A stretch of DNA of 27,787 nt from an uncultured Thermoguttaceae bacterium (GCA_934725735.1 CAKVCP010000017.1:1-27787); one strand, 5' to 3'; shown: positions 18,101-25,594, counted from the first letter of the stretch. Translations and numbers: made by a program. Notes: a model not told the origin generated them from the sequence alone.

Positions 18101-18165
18101 CGGTTTTCGAGGGATTCCAAGCGGAGGAAAAGAGGCCTAGAGGTTGATTTTTGGCGAGTTTTCAT
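15112..18165 (-). CDS. large surface protein: LEPR-XLL-like motif, FN3/Ig-like repeats, CSLREA-like segment, Pmp-like beta-helix (intact paralog 1)
   Basis: The 1017-residue product begins with a basic stretch and LESLENRELLSA (16-27), the kind of N-terminal motif found on secreted planctomycete proteins. Residues of about 60-690 alternate FN3-like units (SWNELDSAYSYLVKIDRDGK) with Ig-like units that share a WYYVTPNGDVEI core. VDTMDDVVDPNDGVTSLREA (698-717) matches the CSLREA-type linker that often precedes beta-helices. From about 826 to 955 come repeats with FQGN, FTNN, FASN and FSRN plus GGAI or GGGAIY, as in chlamydial polymorphic membrane proteins. It ends with an acidic tail, VELEEEIETFF. 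Adhesion or surface display is likely but unproven. ATG 18165 has AGAAAGAAG upstream. It is the only undamaged member of a three-gene tandem array. Confidence 0.85.
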   Translation of the reverse strand: MKTRQKSTSRPLFLRLESLENRELLSAAPWSAPVDALDAQLVETASAQIDQDASIDLSNAVAETSAKDVSFHNVGATNHQYIMSWNELDSAYSYLVKIDRDGKFILYKKGLQTPECTVSGLYAGKTYTLRAYAVSEAGRQLQNFVETTFAPVRIVGSANKFVAGDTLNTRMLASADASFEIAWYYVTPNGDVEIEEARGLSSFTPESPRYDVKAVATGTGLSEGSVSEAYFVHSGYHPAVTNYNPETKTLQIEAEAVEGAVKYYLWKPAPSGNMAIYQRCETPFFTVEKLAPGQTTNFRVTAYDSKLNLLDSKDFQFASLTLKAPELYEAEESLDVKIGANSSLNYDLSWYYVTETGDVEIAEAKGQTSFTPAEATYPIKIVATPVSDSEGLCVCDPVEAIVTPHIFTNDPYYTTKQSFVTSWKVVPGATRYAVQKLNASGQWAKMDAFNFVDGQIVGDTRATLSDDGTLFSYSVNMVKVGVEERYRVLALDAKGSIIKSGEFSYNPIGITVENDAYDLANGTQTLRAVPVQDMDANALQYQWYYSTNDDTTNWQIVDGATSAELVLSVNETALNYNYKVLATDPNEDRQSVAFARADTVATPTRLSHSIDPTTGELILIWNADANLTAEDFTVQYYRTDAAYDVWVDVPKGTIVANGNGSFTLTHVNGTYYSYVRVRANNATGWSKWDTVSSEGLIVDTMDDVVDPNDGVTSLREAIATYQTLSAKNALVPGLAVTFNQHVFKDPQSKISLKDDTPVINVTENVRIDASKLGYRLQIQATNSDHNVFRVAGDSASIELVSLNLVGASVAEEGGIVSAQDGATIKVVNCAFTNSSTSQHGGAIALLNGSTLTVEDSLFQGNSAQLGGGAIYAVDASTVTVSNSTFTNNAAGSEGNGGAIWVDASSTLNAEYSSFASNTSQGNGGAIAITGNSSATVLVPTFSRNTASKKGGSFWVDASNLDLEFDDSSVSASSSTALLPSETTNQVDSNAASSILDFEAVLLDDAFVELEEEIETFF

Positions 18166-18343
18166 CTTAACAAACTTCTTTCTATACTAGGAAATGAGGG
18201 GAATGTGGAAGACTTCCGACACATACCGCTAGTTCCGGACGTTGTAAATGGACTTTTAAAATCCGTAACAATAATGATTTAGGTTCTTTTTTATGACTCG
18301 ATATGCAAAGGCGCCGGGCCGTACGAGTGAATACATCTCTAGA

Positions 18344-18377
18344 GCGATGCAAATTCCTTAAATAGAACTTGCATCGC
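18344..18377 (-). promoter_or_regulatory. conserved leader hairpin of paralog 1
   Basis: On the minus strand a 13-bp stem (GCGATGCAAGTTC with GAATTTGCATCGC, one G-U pair) closes an 8-nt loop. It lies 179-212 nt upstream of the start codon, inside a leader predicted to begin near 18557. A related hairpin sits at the same distance in front of the two other paralogs, with partly compensating changes in the stem. The role is unknown; it could control transcript stability, translation or ligand response. Confidence 0.6.
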
Positions 18378-18563
18378 CAATAAAAAAGTGCCTTCGACCC
18401 AGGAAAGAGGGCAAAGGTAACTCTTAAACCAAATTCAGCAAGGTCGGAGTTCGACGACCTGTGTCGCAACCAACCGGCGCGTCGACGACAAACGAGCTAT
18501 AAACGTGACGTGAGAATTTCAATACCCTGGTCAAAACCACAGAGATAGACCCCAGTCGGGATA

Positions 18564-18591
18564 ACTCTAACAGAGCTCTTTATTTTTACAA
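18564..18591 (-). promoter_or_regulatory. candidate promoter of paralog 1
   Basis: On the minus strand TTGTAA (18586-18591), a 16-nt spacer and TAGAGT (18564-18569) give a reasonable sigma-70 match. It would produce a leader of about 390 nt. The upstream segment 18592-18730 is AT-rich and shows nothing else. Confidence 0.45.
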
Positions 18592-18729
18592 GTGCTCTTT
18601 TGAGATAATTTCTCATTTTTTGAACTTTATTCTAAATATTGTGCTGGTACTAATGATGTTATTAAAGATTTAGAATGTATAGTAGCGCTAGAAATGTTAT
18701 CATTGTTAAGCGTCGTTGCTTTGTGGATT

Positions 18730-18775
18730 TGAAAGAAAACGAAAGAGAAAGGACGCGTCAGAGAGGCGTCCTTTC
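18730..18775 (-). terminator. terminator of paralog 2
   Basis: The perfect 10-bp stem GAAAGGACGC (18747-18756) / GCGTCCTTTC (18766-18775) runs on the minus strand into a T-rich tract (TCTTTCGTTTTC). It starts 28 nt after the stop codon at 18804, exactly as in paralog 1. Confidence 0.82.
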
Positions 18776-18803
18776 CATACGAAAGACGAGCGCTAACTCT
18801 TGT

Positions 18804-19574
18804 TTAGAAAAGGGTAATCTCTTCTTCTAGATCAATCAATGCGGCGTCAAGAAGAGCGGCGCTAACGGCCGCGTCGTCTTTCCAAATCGCGCTTCCCTTA
18901 CTGCTAGTTACGCTTCCGGAGAGATTCGACGCGCCGTCCGGGGTGAAAGTCGAATTTTCAACGTCGAGCGTCGAAGAAGCGTCGAGCCAAATCGCGCCGC
19001 CGTTTCCGTCGCCGCCCGCAGTGTTGTTCGTGAAGGTTGAATCCTTGACGGTCACGCTCGACCCGTCGACGGCGTAGATGGCGCCGCCGCCAAGTTGCGC
19101 CCTATTATTCTGGAAGAGGCAGTTTTCGACGATCAATTTCGAACCGTTAAAGAGGGCAATCACCCCGCCGTGCTGCGACGTGCGGTTGCTCGCGAATGTG
19201 CAGTCGACTAATTTGACCGTCGCGCCGTCTTGCGCTTGGAGGATCGCGCCGTCTTCGTCGTCGTTCGCGCCGAAGAGGTTCAAGCTTACGAGTTCAAGGG
19301 ACGCGTTTTCGCCAACGACGTGGAAGACGTCGTGCTTCGAGTTCGACGACTGAATTTGTAGACGGTATCCGAGATTCGACGCGTCGATCTTCACGTGTTC
19401 CGTGATGACGATAATCGGCGTGTTGTTCTTGATCGAAATCTTCGTCGTGGAGCTCCTGAAGACCGTCGCGTCGAAGGTCACGGCGAGCCCATGCGGCATC
19501 GCGCCCTTGGCGGCGAGAGTCTGGCACGCGTCGATCGCTTCGCGCCACGACGTCACGCCGTCGTTCGGATCCAC
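18804..19574 (-). CDS. C-terminal fragment of paralog 2 (beta-helix)
   Basis: The frame is in fact open from about 19970 and continues homology with paralog 1 (NYKVLATDPNEDRQSVAF onward); 19574 is only the first GTG in it. It covers the SWREA linker, the Pmp-like beta-helix (FQNN, FTNN, GGAI) and the conserved tail LEEEITLF. It has no ribosome site or export signal of its own. Confidence 0.5.
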   Translation of the reverse strand: MDPNDGVTSWREAIDACQTLAAKGAMPHGLAVTFDATVFRSSTTKISIKNNTPIIVITEHVKIDASNLGYRLQIQSSNSKHDVFHVVGENASLELVSLNLFGANDDEDGAILQAQDGATVKLVDCTFASNRTSQHGGVIALFNGSKLIVENCLFQNNRAQLGGGAIYAVDGSSVTVKDSTFTNNTAGGDGNGGAIWLDASSTLDVENSTFTPDGASNLSGSVTSSKGSAIWKDDAAVSAALLDAALIDLEEEITLF

Positions 19575-19963
19575 GACGTCGCTCTTCGTATTGACGACGA
19601 TGCCCTCCGGGATGAGGGTATACCACGCGGACCAACCGGTCGCGTTGTTGGCGCGGACGCGTAGGTGGTCGTATTTCGCGCCGTTGGCGTGCGTAAGGGT
19701 GAAGGTTCCGTCTCCGTTAGCGACGATCGTGCCTTGCGGCAGGTCGATCCACGCGCAGTGTTCGACGTCGGTTCGATAATACTGAACAATGAAGTCGTCG
19801 GCGGAGAGGTTTGCGTCGGCTTTCCAGGTCGCGACAAGGTTGCCCGTGTCGGGGTCGACGCTTCGAGTGAGATTCGTCGGCTCGGCGAGAGTGAAGGCGC
19901 GGCCAAATGCGACGGATTGTCGATCCTCGTTGGGATCGGTCGCGAGGACTTTGTAGTTGTAAT

Positions 19964-21184
19964 TTAGAGGGCTTCGTTTTCGGAGAGGACGAGCTCCGCA
20001 TCAGTCGCGCCGTCGACGATTTGCCAATTCGTCGGGTCGTCGTTCGTCGAATAATACCACTGATACTGGATCGCGTCGTGGTCCATTTCCTGGACGGAGA
20101 AGGCGTGGAGTGTTTGGGAGCCATTGGCGAGATCGTAAGCGTCGTTTCCAATCGTAAGACCGACGGGGTTGTAAGTGAATTCGCCCGATTCGATCAATTG
20201 GCCCTTGGCGTCTAAGGCGACGACGCGGTACGTTTCCTCGACGCCGATTTTCACCATATTGACGGAGTAGGAGAACTGAGTCCCGTCTTCGGAGAGAGTC
20301 GCGCGGGTATTGCCGACGATTTGTCCGTCGACGAAATCGAACGCGGTCATTTTCACCCACTGTCCGTTAGCGTTCATTTTCTGGACGGCGTATCGCGTCG
20401 CGTCGGGAACGACGTTCCAGCTTGTGACGAAGGACTGCTTTGTCGTGTCGTAGGGGTCGTTGATTCCGAATTGCGGAACGACATAGGGGTCGACGATCGC
20501 TTCGACGGGAGCGCTGACGCAGAATCCTTCCGAATCGGCGATCGGGGTCGCGACGATCTTGATCGGGTAGGTCGCGGCGTCGGGAGTGAAGGAGGTCTGA
20601 TCCTTCGCTTCGGAGATTTCGACGTCGCCGTTTGGGGTTACGTAGAACCATGAAAGATCGTAGTTAAGGGAAGGATCGGCGGCGACGGCGACGTCGAGGG
20701 TTTTCCCCGCTTCGTATTTCTCGGGCGCGTTGAGAGCGACGGATGCGAACTTGAAGTCTTTGGAGTTGAGAACCTTTCCCTTTGCGTCGTAGGCGGAGAC
20801 GCGGAAGTTGGTCGTTTGACCCGGTTGCAAATTACCGACGGTGAAGACGGGCTCCGTCGTACGCTGGTAGATCGCCATATTCACGGATGGGGCGGGTTTC
20901 CAGATATAGTATTTGACGGCGCCGTCGACCTCGGGGACTTGGACTTGGAGAGTTTTCGACGCGGGATCGTAGTTCGTTTCGACGGTATAATCGCCGGAAT
21001 AGACGAACAACGCTTCGGAGGCGGAACCCTCGGAGAGCCCGGTTCCGGTAACGACGACTTTGACGTCGTGCTTGGGGTTTGTCGGGGCGTATGAAAGGAG
21101 CCCGCGCGCTTCGGTAATTTCGACGTCGCCCTCGGGGGTTGCGTAATACCAAGCGATATCGACCGAGGCTTCTTCGGACGCCAA
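19964..21184 (-). CDS. middle fragment of paralog 2 (FN3/Ig-like units)
   Basis: The 406-codon open stretch is homologous to the central repeats of paralog 1 (IAWYYATPEGDVEI, NYDLSWFYVTPNGDVEIS, SFVTSWNVVPDATRYAVQ). The first codon of the open stretch is a TTG inside the repeat, with no ribosome site, so it is a fragment, not an independent gene. It ends after LVLSENEAL because of a 1-base loss. Confidence 0.5.
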   Translation of the reverse strand: MASEEASVDIAWYYATPEGDVEITEARGLLSYAPTNPKHDVKVVVTGTGLSEGSASEALFVYSGDYTVETNYDPASKTLQVQVPEVDGAVKYYIWKPAPSVNMAIYQRTTEPVFTVGNLQPGQTTNFRVSAYDAKGKVLNSKDFKFASVALNAPEKYEAGKTLDVAVAADPSLNYDLSWFYVTPNGDVEISEAKDQTSFTPDAATYPIKIVATPIADSEGFCVSAPVEAIVDPYVVPQFGINDPYDTTKQSFVTSWNVVPDATRYAVQKMNANGQWVKMTAFDFVDGQIVGNTRATLSEDGTQFSYSVNMVKIGVEETYRVVALDAKGQLIESGEFTYNPVGLTIGNDAYDLANGSQTLHAFSVQEMDHDAIQYQWYYSTNDDPTNWQIVDGATDAELVLSENEAL

Positions 21185-21406
21185 AACGCGCGCGCCGAGG
21201 GTATCCCCCGCGACGAATTTATTGACGGATCCGACGACGCGGACGGGCGAATGAGGTTTGGAGGTAATCTCCGGTAAGCCGTCCGTTTTCGTTCACGGCG
21301 CAGACGCGAATATCATAGTCTTTTCCGGCATAGAGACCGTTCATGACGCATGAGGCGTCGGTCAATCCCTTGTTGTACTGGAGGCATGCGCCGTCGCGAT
21401 TGATTT

Positions 21407-21682
21407 TTACGGAGTATGTGGAGGCTCCGTCGATCGCGTCCCATGAGAGAGCGAATTGGTGATCTGCAACGCCGGTATTGACGAATGAGACGGCGTTTTC
21501 AAGCTGGCGTTGGAGAGGTCGATAACGGGTTTTTCGACTTGCGCGGCGACCGTTTCAGCGACCTGAGCGTCGAGAGTGTCGACGGGCGCGAACCGCAGCG
21601 CGGCGGAGAGGAGCTCCCGGTTTTCGAGGGATTCCAAGCGGAGGGAAAGGGGCTTAAATGTTGATTCTTTGCGAGTTTTCAT
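21407..21682 (-). CDS. N-terminal fragment of paralog 2
   Basis: This open part encodes the export motif LESLENRELLSA and the start of the mature region up to VIDLSNA. It then runs out of frame after the deletion near 21506 and stops at 21407. As it stands it would give a short exported peptide with about 33 unrelated residues at its end. Confidence 0.5.
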   Translation of the reverse strand: MKTRKESTFKPLSLRLESLENRELLSAALRFAPVDTLDAQVAETVAAQVEKPVIDLSNASLKTPSHSSIPALQITNSLSHGTRSTEPPHTP

Positions 21683-21851
21683 TTTAAGCATACTTCTTTC
21701 TATCCAACGAAGCAAAATGAAGGTCGCAAACGAACGACCTTACGTCTTGCGTCAGGCGTCGCGAGTGGAGTTTTAAAATGAGTGATAATTCTGAGTTATT
21801 GGCTTTCCACAACATGACGCGCGGAGAAATTATCAAGGGCAGAGGCCGAAA

Positions 21852-21883
21852 GCGACGTAAATCACCCTAAAGATTCGCGTCGC
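21852..21883 (-). promoter_or_regulatory. conserved leader hairpin of paralog 2
   Basis: On the minus strand GCGACGCGAATC pairs with GATTTACGTCGC (one C-A mismatch, one G-U pair) around an 8-nt loop, 170-201 nt upstream of the start codon. It matches the hairpins of paralogs 1 and 3 in position and sequence. The promoter expected further upstream is poor here: TTGAAA at 22112-22117, 16 nt, then TGACAG at 22090-22095. This fits a gene in decay. Confidence 0.5.
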
Positions 21884-22151
21884 AAATAAATGAGAACTCC
21901 TTATCTAAGGAAAAAGGATGAAAGGGAATTCTCGGAATCATGTAGGAGTGAGTTCGACGTTGTCGTCGAAGCCAACCCGCGCGTCGACGATAGACGCAGC
22001 GCAAGCGCGCGAGAATTTCAAGCCTCTGATCCCGACCAGAAATTCTCGACGAACAGACTCGCTATGGCGAGTATTGTCACTTTAGCCGCCTGTCATACGC
22101 GTTTACGAATTTTTCAACGTTCATGGACGTCAATTATGAAAAATGGGGCCA

Positions 22152-22190
22152 TTGAAAAGGAAAGGACGACGTGTGAAACTCGTCCTTTCC
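22152..22190 (-). terminator. terminator of paralog 3
   Basis: The 11-bp stem GGAAAGGACGA (22159-22169) / TCGTCCTTTCC (22180-22190) continues on the minus strand into TTTTCAAT. It starts 17 nt after the stop codon at 22208. Confidence 0.8.
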
Positions 22191-22207
22191 CAGTCGAGGA
22201 CAAACGT

Positions 22208-24667
22208 TTAGAGTAACGTGATTTCGTCTTCCAGTTCGAGGAGGGCGAAGTCGAGAAGCTCGGCGTCGACGTCGAGAATCGCGCTCGACGCAGTATTCGT
22301 CGTGTTGATGTTTCCTCTTCCGCCCAGATCAAAGGGGAAGTTTGAATCAAACGCGACGTCCGTCAAGTTTGCGCTAGAGTTTTCGTCAACGTAGACCGCA
22401 TGACCGTTCGATATCCAGGACACGTTCCCGGCGATTTTGCCGCCAACGAAATTCGCGGAGGAATTGCTACCGACGTAAATTGCGGAGCCTTCCAGAACCG
22501 ACACGTTTTTAAGGAAAGAGCAATTCACAAACGTTCCTGTAGAGTTGTTTAGCTCGATCGCGCCGCCGAGAACGGCGGCGTTCTCCTCGAAAGAAGAATC
22601 TTTAGCCACCAGCGTCGCGCCGTTTACGACGATTCCGCTTCCTGATCCGCCCCCCGTATTGACGATCTTGCACGAAGAGAGCGTCAAGGTCGCGTCTGAC
22701 GACACGCAGATCGATCCAGTCCTCGAAAAGAGGCTAAAGAACACGTTCTCGATCGTCAACCCCGCGAGCGTTACGTCGGCGTTCGCTCCCGAGACCGTGA
22801 AGATCGATTGATCTGACGCAGAGCCGTCCAGAACGACGTTAAACCCGAGATCCGTAGCGTCGACGACGACCGTAGAGTTAAGGGTGAACGTCGTGGCGGC
22901 GTCAAGAACGATCGTATGATTTTCGGGGGTGAAGACGTTCGGGTCAAAGACGACCTTCGCCCCGTCGGGGAGGGTTCCCGCCGCCTGCTCGCTGAGGTAA
23001 TAGGAGACCGCTTCGCGGAGGGAGGTGACCCCGTCGTTTGCGTCGACGACGTCAAGAAGGGTGTTGACGCAGAGGTTCGGGTCGCTTCCGGCGACTTTAA
23101 AGTTCGACCAACCGGTCTCATTGACGGCGCGAACGCGCAAGTTTTCGTATTTGGCGCCGTTCGGATGGGTCAGCGAGAAGGAACCGTCGCCAGTGTCGGT
23201 AACGGTCGGAGCGGGGAGATCGATCCATGCGTCGACGACGGGGCCGTCGTAAGCGTATTGCAAGATGAAGTCGGTCGCGCCAGGCGCGTTCCATGTAGCG
23301 CGGAGCTCGCCGGTTGTTTCGTCGACGGTGACGACGAGATCTGCGGGGGCGTCGATCGTGTCGGGACGCGCGTAGGAGACGGAAGAGCGGCCTTCGGCGG
23401 CGAGGTCGGTTGCGACGACCTTATAATAGAGACCCAGCGCGGCGCCTTCCGCAGTGAGCTGGTACGTCGATTCGGTCGCGCCTTCGATAAGAATCCAATC
23501 TTCGGGAGCGTCGGCAGGCGCGCTATACCACTGATAGACGGGGGCGTCGGCGTCGTAGAGGGGATTGGCGACGAGGAGGGACGCTTTGTCTAGAGGATAG
23601 GCGTCGTTGTCGACGACGAGTCCCATTGGGGTGTATTCGAAGGTCTCGGAGACGATCAAAACGCCCTTGGAGTCGAGAGCGAGAACGCGATATTCCTTGG
23701 CGACGCTCGCGTCGGACATGTTGACGGTGTATTCGAAGGAGGAACCGTCGGTCGTTCGGACGTTTCCGGAGACGACGGCGCCGTCGACGACGTTGCTTCC
23801 GGTCATCGTCGCCCAATTTCCTGCGGCGTTTTTACGCTGGAAGACGTATCGCGCGGCGTCGGGAACGGCGTCCCACGTCGCGTCGAATATGCGAGACGCA
23901 GTAACGTACGGAGCGGTGTGAGCGACGTTGAGCTCGACAGGGTTGACGATCGCTTCGGCGACGCTTCCCTTGGAGAGTTGAGTACCGGTCGCGACGATCT
24001 TGACGGGGTAATCGAGATTCGCGGGAGCGAAGGAGCTTTGATTCGCGGCTTCGGGGATTTCGACGTCGCCGTCTGGGGTGACATAAAACCATGCGAGATC
24101 GGCGGAAGCGTCCTTGGCGTCGGCGATCTCGACGGAGATAGCGGCGTTGGCTCCGAAGTAATCAGGCGCGTTAAGTCCGACGGGCGCGTATGTGAAGGAG
24201 AGGGAGTCCAGCACAGCGCCCTTTGCGTCGTAGGCGGTGACTTGATAGTCGCACGTCGTGCCGGGTTTGACGTTTGAGACGGTGAAGACGGGCTCCGTCG
24301 TACGCTGGTAGATCGCCATATTTCCGGATGGAGCGGGTTTCCAGATATAGTATTGCGCGGCGCCGTCGACTGCGGGAACGTTTACGGTTAGGGTGTTCGT
24401 CGTCTGATCGTAAGCCGCGTCGACAGTTTCGGGCGCTACGTATACGAAGCTTTTCGCGGAGAGGGATCCTTCGGAGAGTCCGGTTCCTGTCGCGACGACT
24501 TTGACGTCGTATTGGGGATTCTCGGGGACGTAAGAAAGAAGCCCGCGGGCTTCGGTAATTTCGACGTCGCCGTCGGGTGTTGCGTAATACCATGCGATAT
24601 CGCAGGTTGCGTCCTCAGAGGCCTTGAGGATTAGCGTGATCGCATCGCCGCCGACGAACTTGTTCAT
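22208..24667 (-). CDS. C-terminal part of paralog 3 (repeats, beta-helix, tail)
   Basis: The 819-codon open stretch lies after the in-frame stop. The first ATG at 24667 lies inside a conserved segment (MNKFVGGD; NKFVAGD in paralog 1) and has no Shine-Dalgarno or export signal. It would be made only by read-through of the TAA or by re-initiation. Confidence 0.5.
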   Translation of the reverse strand: MNKFVGGDAITLILKASEDATCDIAWYYATPDGDVEITEARGLLSYVPENPQYDVKVVATGTGLSEGSLSAKSFVYVAPETVDAAYDQTTNTLTVNVPAVDGAAQYYIWKPAPSGNMAIYQRTTEPVFTVSNVKPGTTCDYQVTAYDAKGAVLDSLSFTYAPVGLNAPDYFGANAAISVEIADAKDASADLAWFYVTPDGDVEIPEAANQSSFAPANLDYPVKIVATGTQLSKGSVAEAIVNPVELNVAHTAPYVTASRIFDATWDAVPDAARYVFQRKNAAGNWATMTGSNVVDGAVVSGNVRTTDGSSFEYTVNMSDASVAKEYRVLALDSKGVLIVSETFEYTPMGLVVDNDAYPLDKASLLVANPLYDADAPVYQWYSAPADAPEDWILIEGATESTYQLTAEGAALGLYYKVVATDLAAEGRSSVSYARPDTIDAPADLVVTVDETTGELRATWNAPGATDFILQYAYDGPVVDAWIDLPAPTVTDTGDGSFSLTHPNGAKYENLRVRAVNETGWSNFKVAGSDPNLCVNTLLDVVDANDGVTSLREAVSYYLSEQAAGTLPDGAKVVFDPNVFTPENHTIVLDAATTFTLNSTVVVDATDLGFNVVLDGSASDQSIFTVSGANADVTLAGLTIENVFFSLFSRTGSICVSSDATLTLSSCKIVNTGGGSGSGIVVNGATLVAKDSSFEENAAVLGGAIELNNSTGTFVNCSFLKNVSVLEGSAIYVGSNSSANFVGGKIAGNVSWISNGHAVYVDENSSANLTDVAFDSNFPFDLGGRGNINTTNTASSAILDVDAELLDFALLELEDEITLL

Positions 24668-24706
24668 CTTCGTCGCAAGGGAGACGGGCGCAAACGTGGT
24701 TTCGAG

Positions 24707-25126
24707 TTAATCGCCGGTGAGCCTACCATTTTCGTTCATTGCGCAGACGCGGATATCGAACGTCATTCCGGGATAGAGTCCGTTCATAACGCATGAAGTA
24801 TCGGTCAATCCCTTGTTATACTGGATCCATGCTCCGTCGCGATTGATTTTGACGGAGTACGTGGAGGCTCCGTCGATCGGAGCCCATGAAACGGCGAATT
24901 GATAATCGGCGACGCCGGTAGTAACGAATGAGACGGAATCTTCAAGCTGGGCGTTGGAGAGGTCGATAACGGGTTGTTCGACTTGCGCGGCGGCTATTTC
25001 TACGGTCTGAGCGTCGAGAGTATTGACGGGCGCAGACCACGGCGCGGCGGAGAGGAGCTCCCGGTTTTCGAGGGCTTCAAGACGTAAAGAATACGGCTTT
25101 GACGTCGAGTTTTTATGGGATTTCAT
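24707..25126 (-). CDS. N-terminal part of paralog 3 (export motif plus one FN3-like unit)
   Basis: This is the 139-residue product if the TAA at 24707 is obeyed. It contains LEALENRELLSA and a complete FN3-like unit ending in NENGRLTGD, so a short exported protein is possible. It has its own Shine-Dalgarno (AGAAAGGAA) and leader. Confidence 0.55.
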   Translation of the reverse strand: MKSHKNSTSKPYSLRLEALENRELLSAAPWSAPVNTLDAQTVEIAAAQVEQPVIDLSNAQLEDSVSFVTTGVADYQFAVSWAPIDGASTYSVKINRDGAWIQYNKGLTDTSCVMNGLYPGMTFDIRVCAMNENGRLTGD

Positions 25127-25314
25127 CTTACTACAAGTTCCTTTCTATCTGGGTAAACGATAAAGAGAACCCTCTGGGAACGCGGGGACTTGTAAGAATG
25201 GAATCGACGCAGGCGTCTTTTGTGAACGCCCGCAACAAAAATCAAGCGTTAGTGATCATAGATATGACATAAAATATCTAATGTGTTTTTCTTACAAGTG
25301 AATACGCCCCAGAA

Positions 25315-25352
25315 GCGACGCAAATCTTTCATAGCGAGAAGATTCGCATCAC
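25315..25352 (-). promoter_or_regulatory. conserved leader hairpin of paralog 3
   Basis: On the minus strand GTGATGCGAATCTT pairs along 14 positions with AAGATTTGCGTCGC (four G-U pairs) around a 10-nt loop, 189-226 nt upstream of the start codon. The G-U pairs hold only on the gene strand, which argues for an RNA structure. Flanking GTGAATAC and CCCAGA-like bases also match paralog 1. Confidence 0.6.
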
Positions 25353-25505
25353 TGAACATAGTGTCTTTCCCCACGCAAAAGCGGAGGAAAGGAAATGGTT
25401 GGTCCAATTAAAACCGGTTAGTTTCGTAGAGGTGGAAGTATTCGAAAAAGCGGGACTGTCAACGACAGACCAGCGCGCACGAACGTAAAGACTCTCAATA
25501 CTCCT

Positions 25506-25557
25506 GGAGCCTAAACCGTCGACTCCCTAATTTGTTGGTCCTAAATGTCGACGCTCC
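25506..25557 (-). promoter_or_regulatory. 5'-end stem of the paralog 3 leader
   Basis: On the minus strand GGAGCGTCGAC pairs with GTCGAC, a 7-nt bulge (GGTTTAG) and GCTCC, giving an 11-bp interrupted stem around 23 nt. It lies about 30 nt after the predicted transcript start, so it would form the first structure of the leader. Confidence 0.4.
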
Positions 25558-25594
25558 AGAAAATTCCCTAACGAGAATCCATACGTTTAAACGA

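Larger units (their letters stand above)
18804..21682 (-). pseudogene. surface protein paralog 2, broken by three short deletions
   Basis: This region has the same order of elements as the intact neighbour: MKTRKES start, LESLENRELLSA, FN3/Ig-like units, a DPNDGVTSWREA linker, FQNN/FTNN plus GGAI beta-helix repeats and an LEEEITLF tail. Comparison with the sister copies shows a 1-base loss near 21506 (CTGGGCG in paralog 3, CTGGCG here), a 2-base loss near 21246 (GGGGGC in paralog 1, GGGC here) and a 1-base loss near 19968. The first two together restore frame, leaving about 260 bp misread with a stop at 21407; the third stops the frame at 19964. Adding back four bases gives exactly 961 codons. 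The domain content is otherwise well kept, so decay is recent, or the indels are sequencing errors. ATG 21682 has AGAAAGAAG upstream. Confidence 0.8.
22208..25126 (-). pseudogene. surface protein paralog 3, interrupted by one in-frame stop codon
   Basis: The frame is continuous over 973 codons apart from a single TAA at 24707-24709 (codon 140). At the same place paralog 2 has TAC (Tyr) in TGDYLQTSFA and paralog 1 has a Phe codon, so the ancestral codon was probably Tyr. Order of parts: LEALENRELLSA, one FN3-like unit, the stop, then Ig-like units (IAWYYATPDGDVEI, LAWFYVTPDGDVEI), further FN3 units, VNTLLDVVDANDGVTSLREA, a beta-helix with FEENAAVLGGAIE and FLKN repeats, and the tail LELEDEITLL. 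The codons after the stop show no further damage over 830 codons. Either the mutation is very recent, the stop is read through, or it is a base-call error. ATG 25126 follows AGAAAGGAA. Confidence 0.75.

Noticed and set aside
15112..25126. CRISPR-like or short tandem repeats inside the array
   Set aside because: The repeated stretches are diverged protein-domain repeats, without regular spacers or identical direct repeats.
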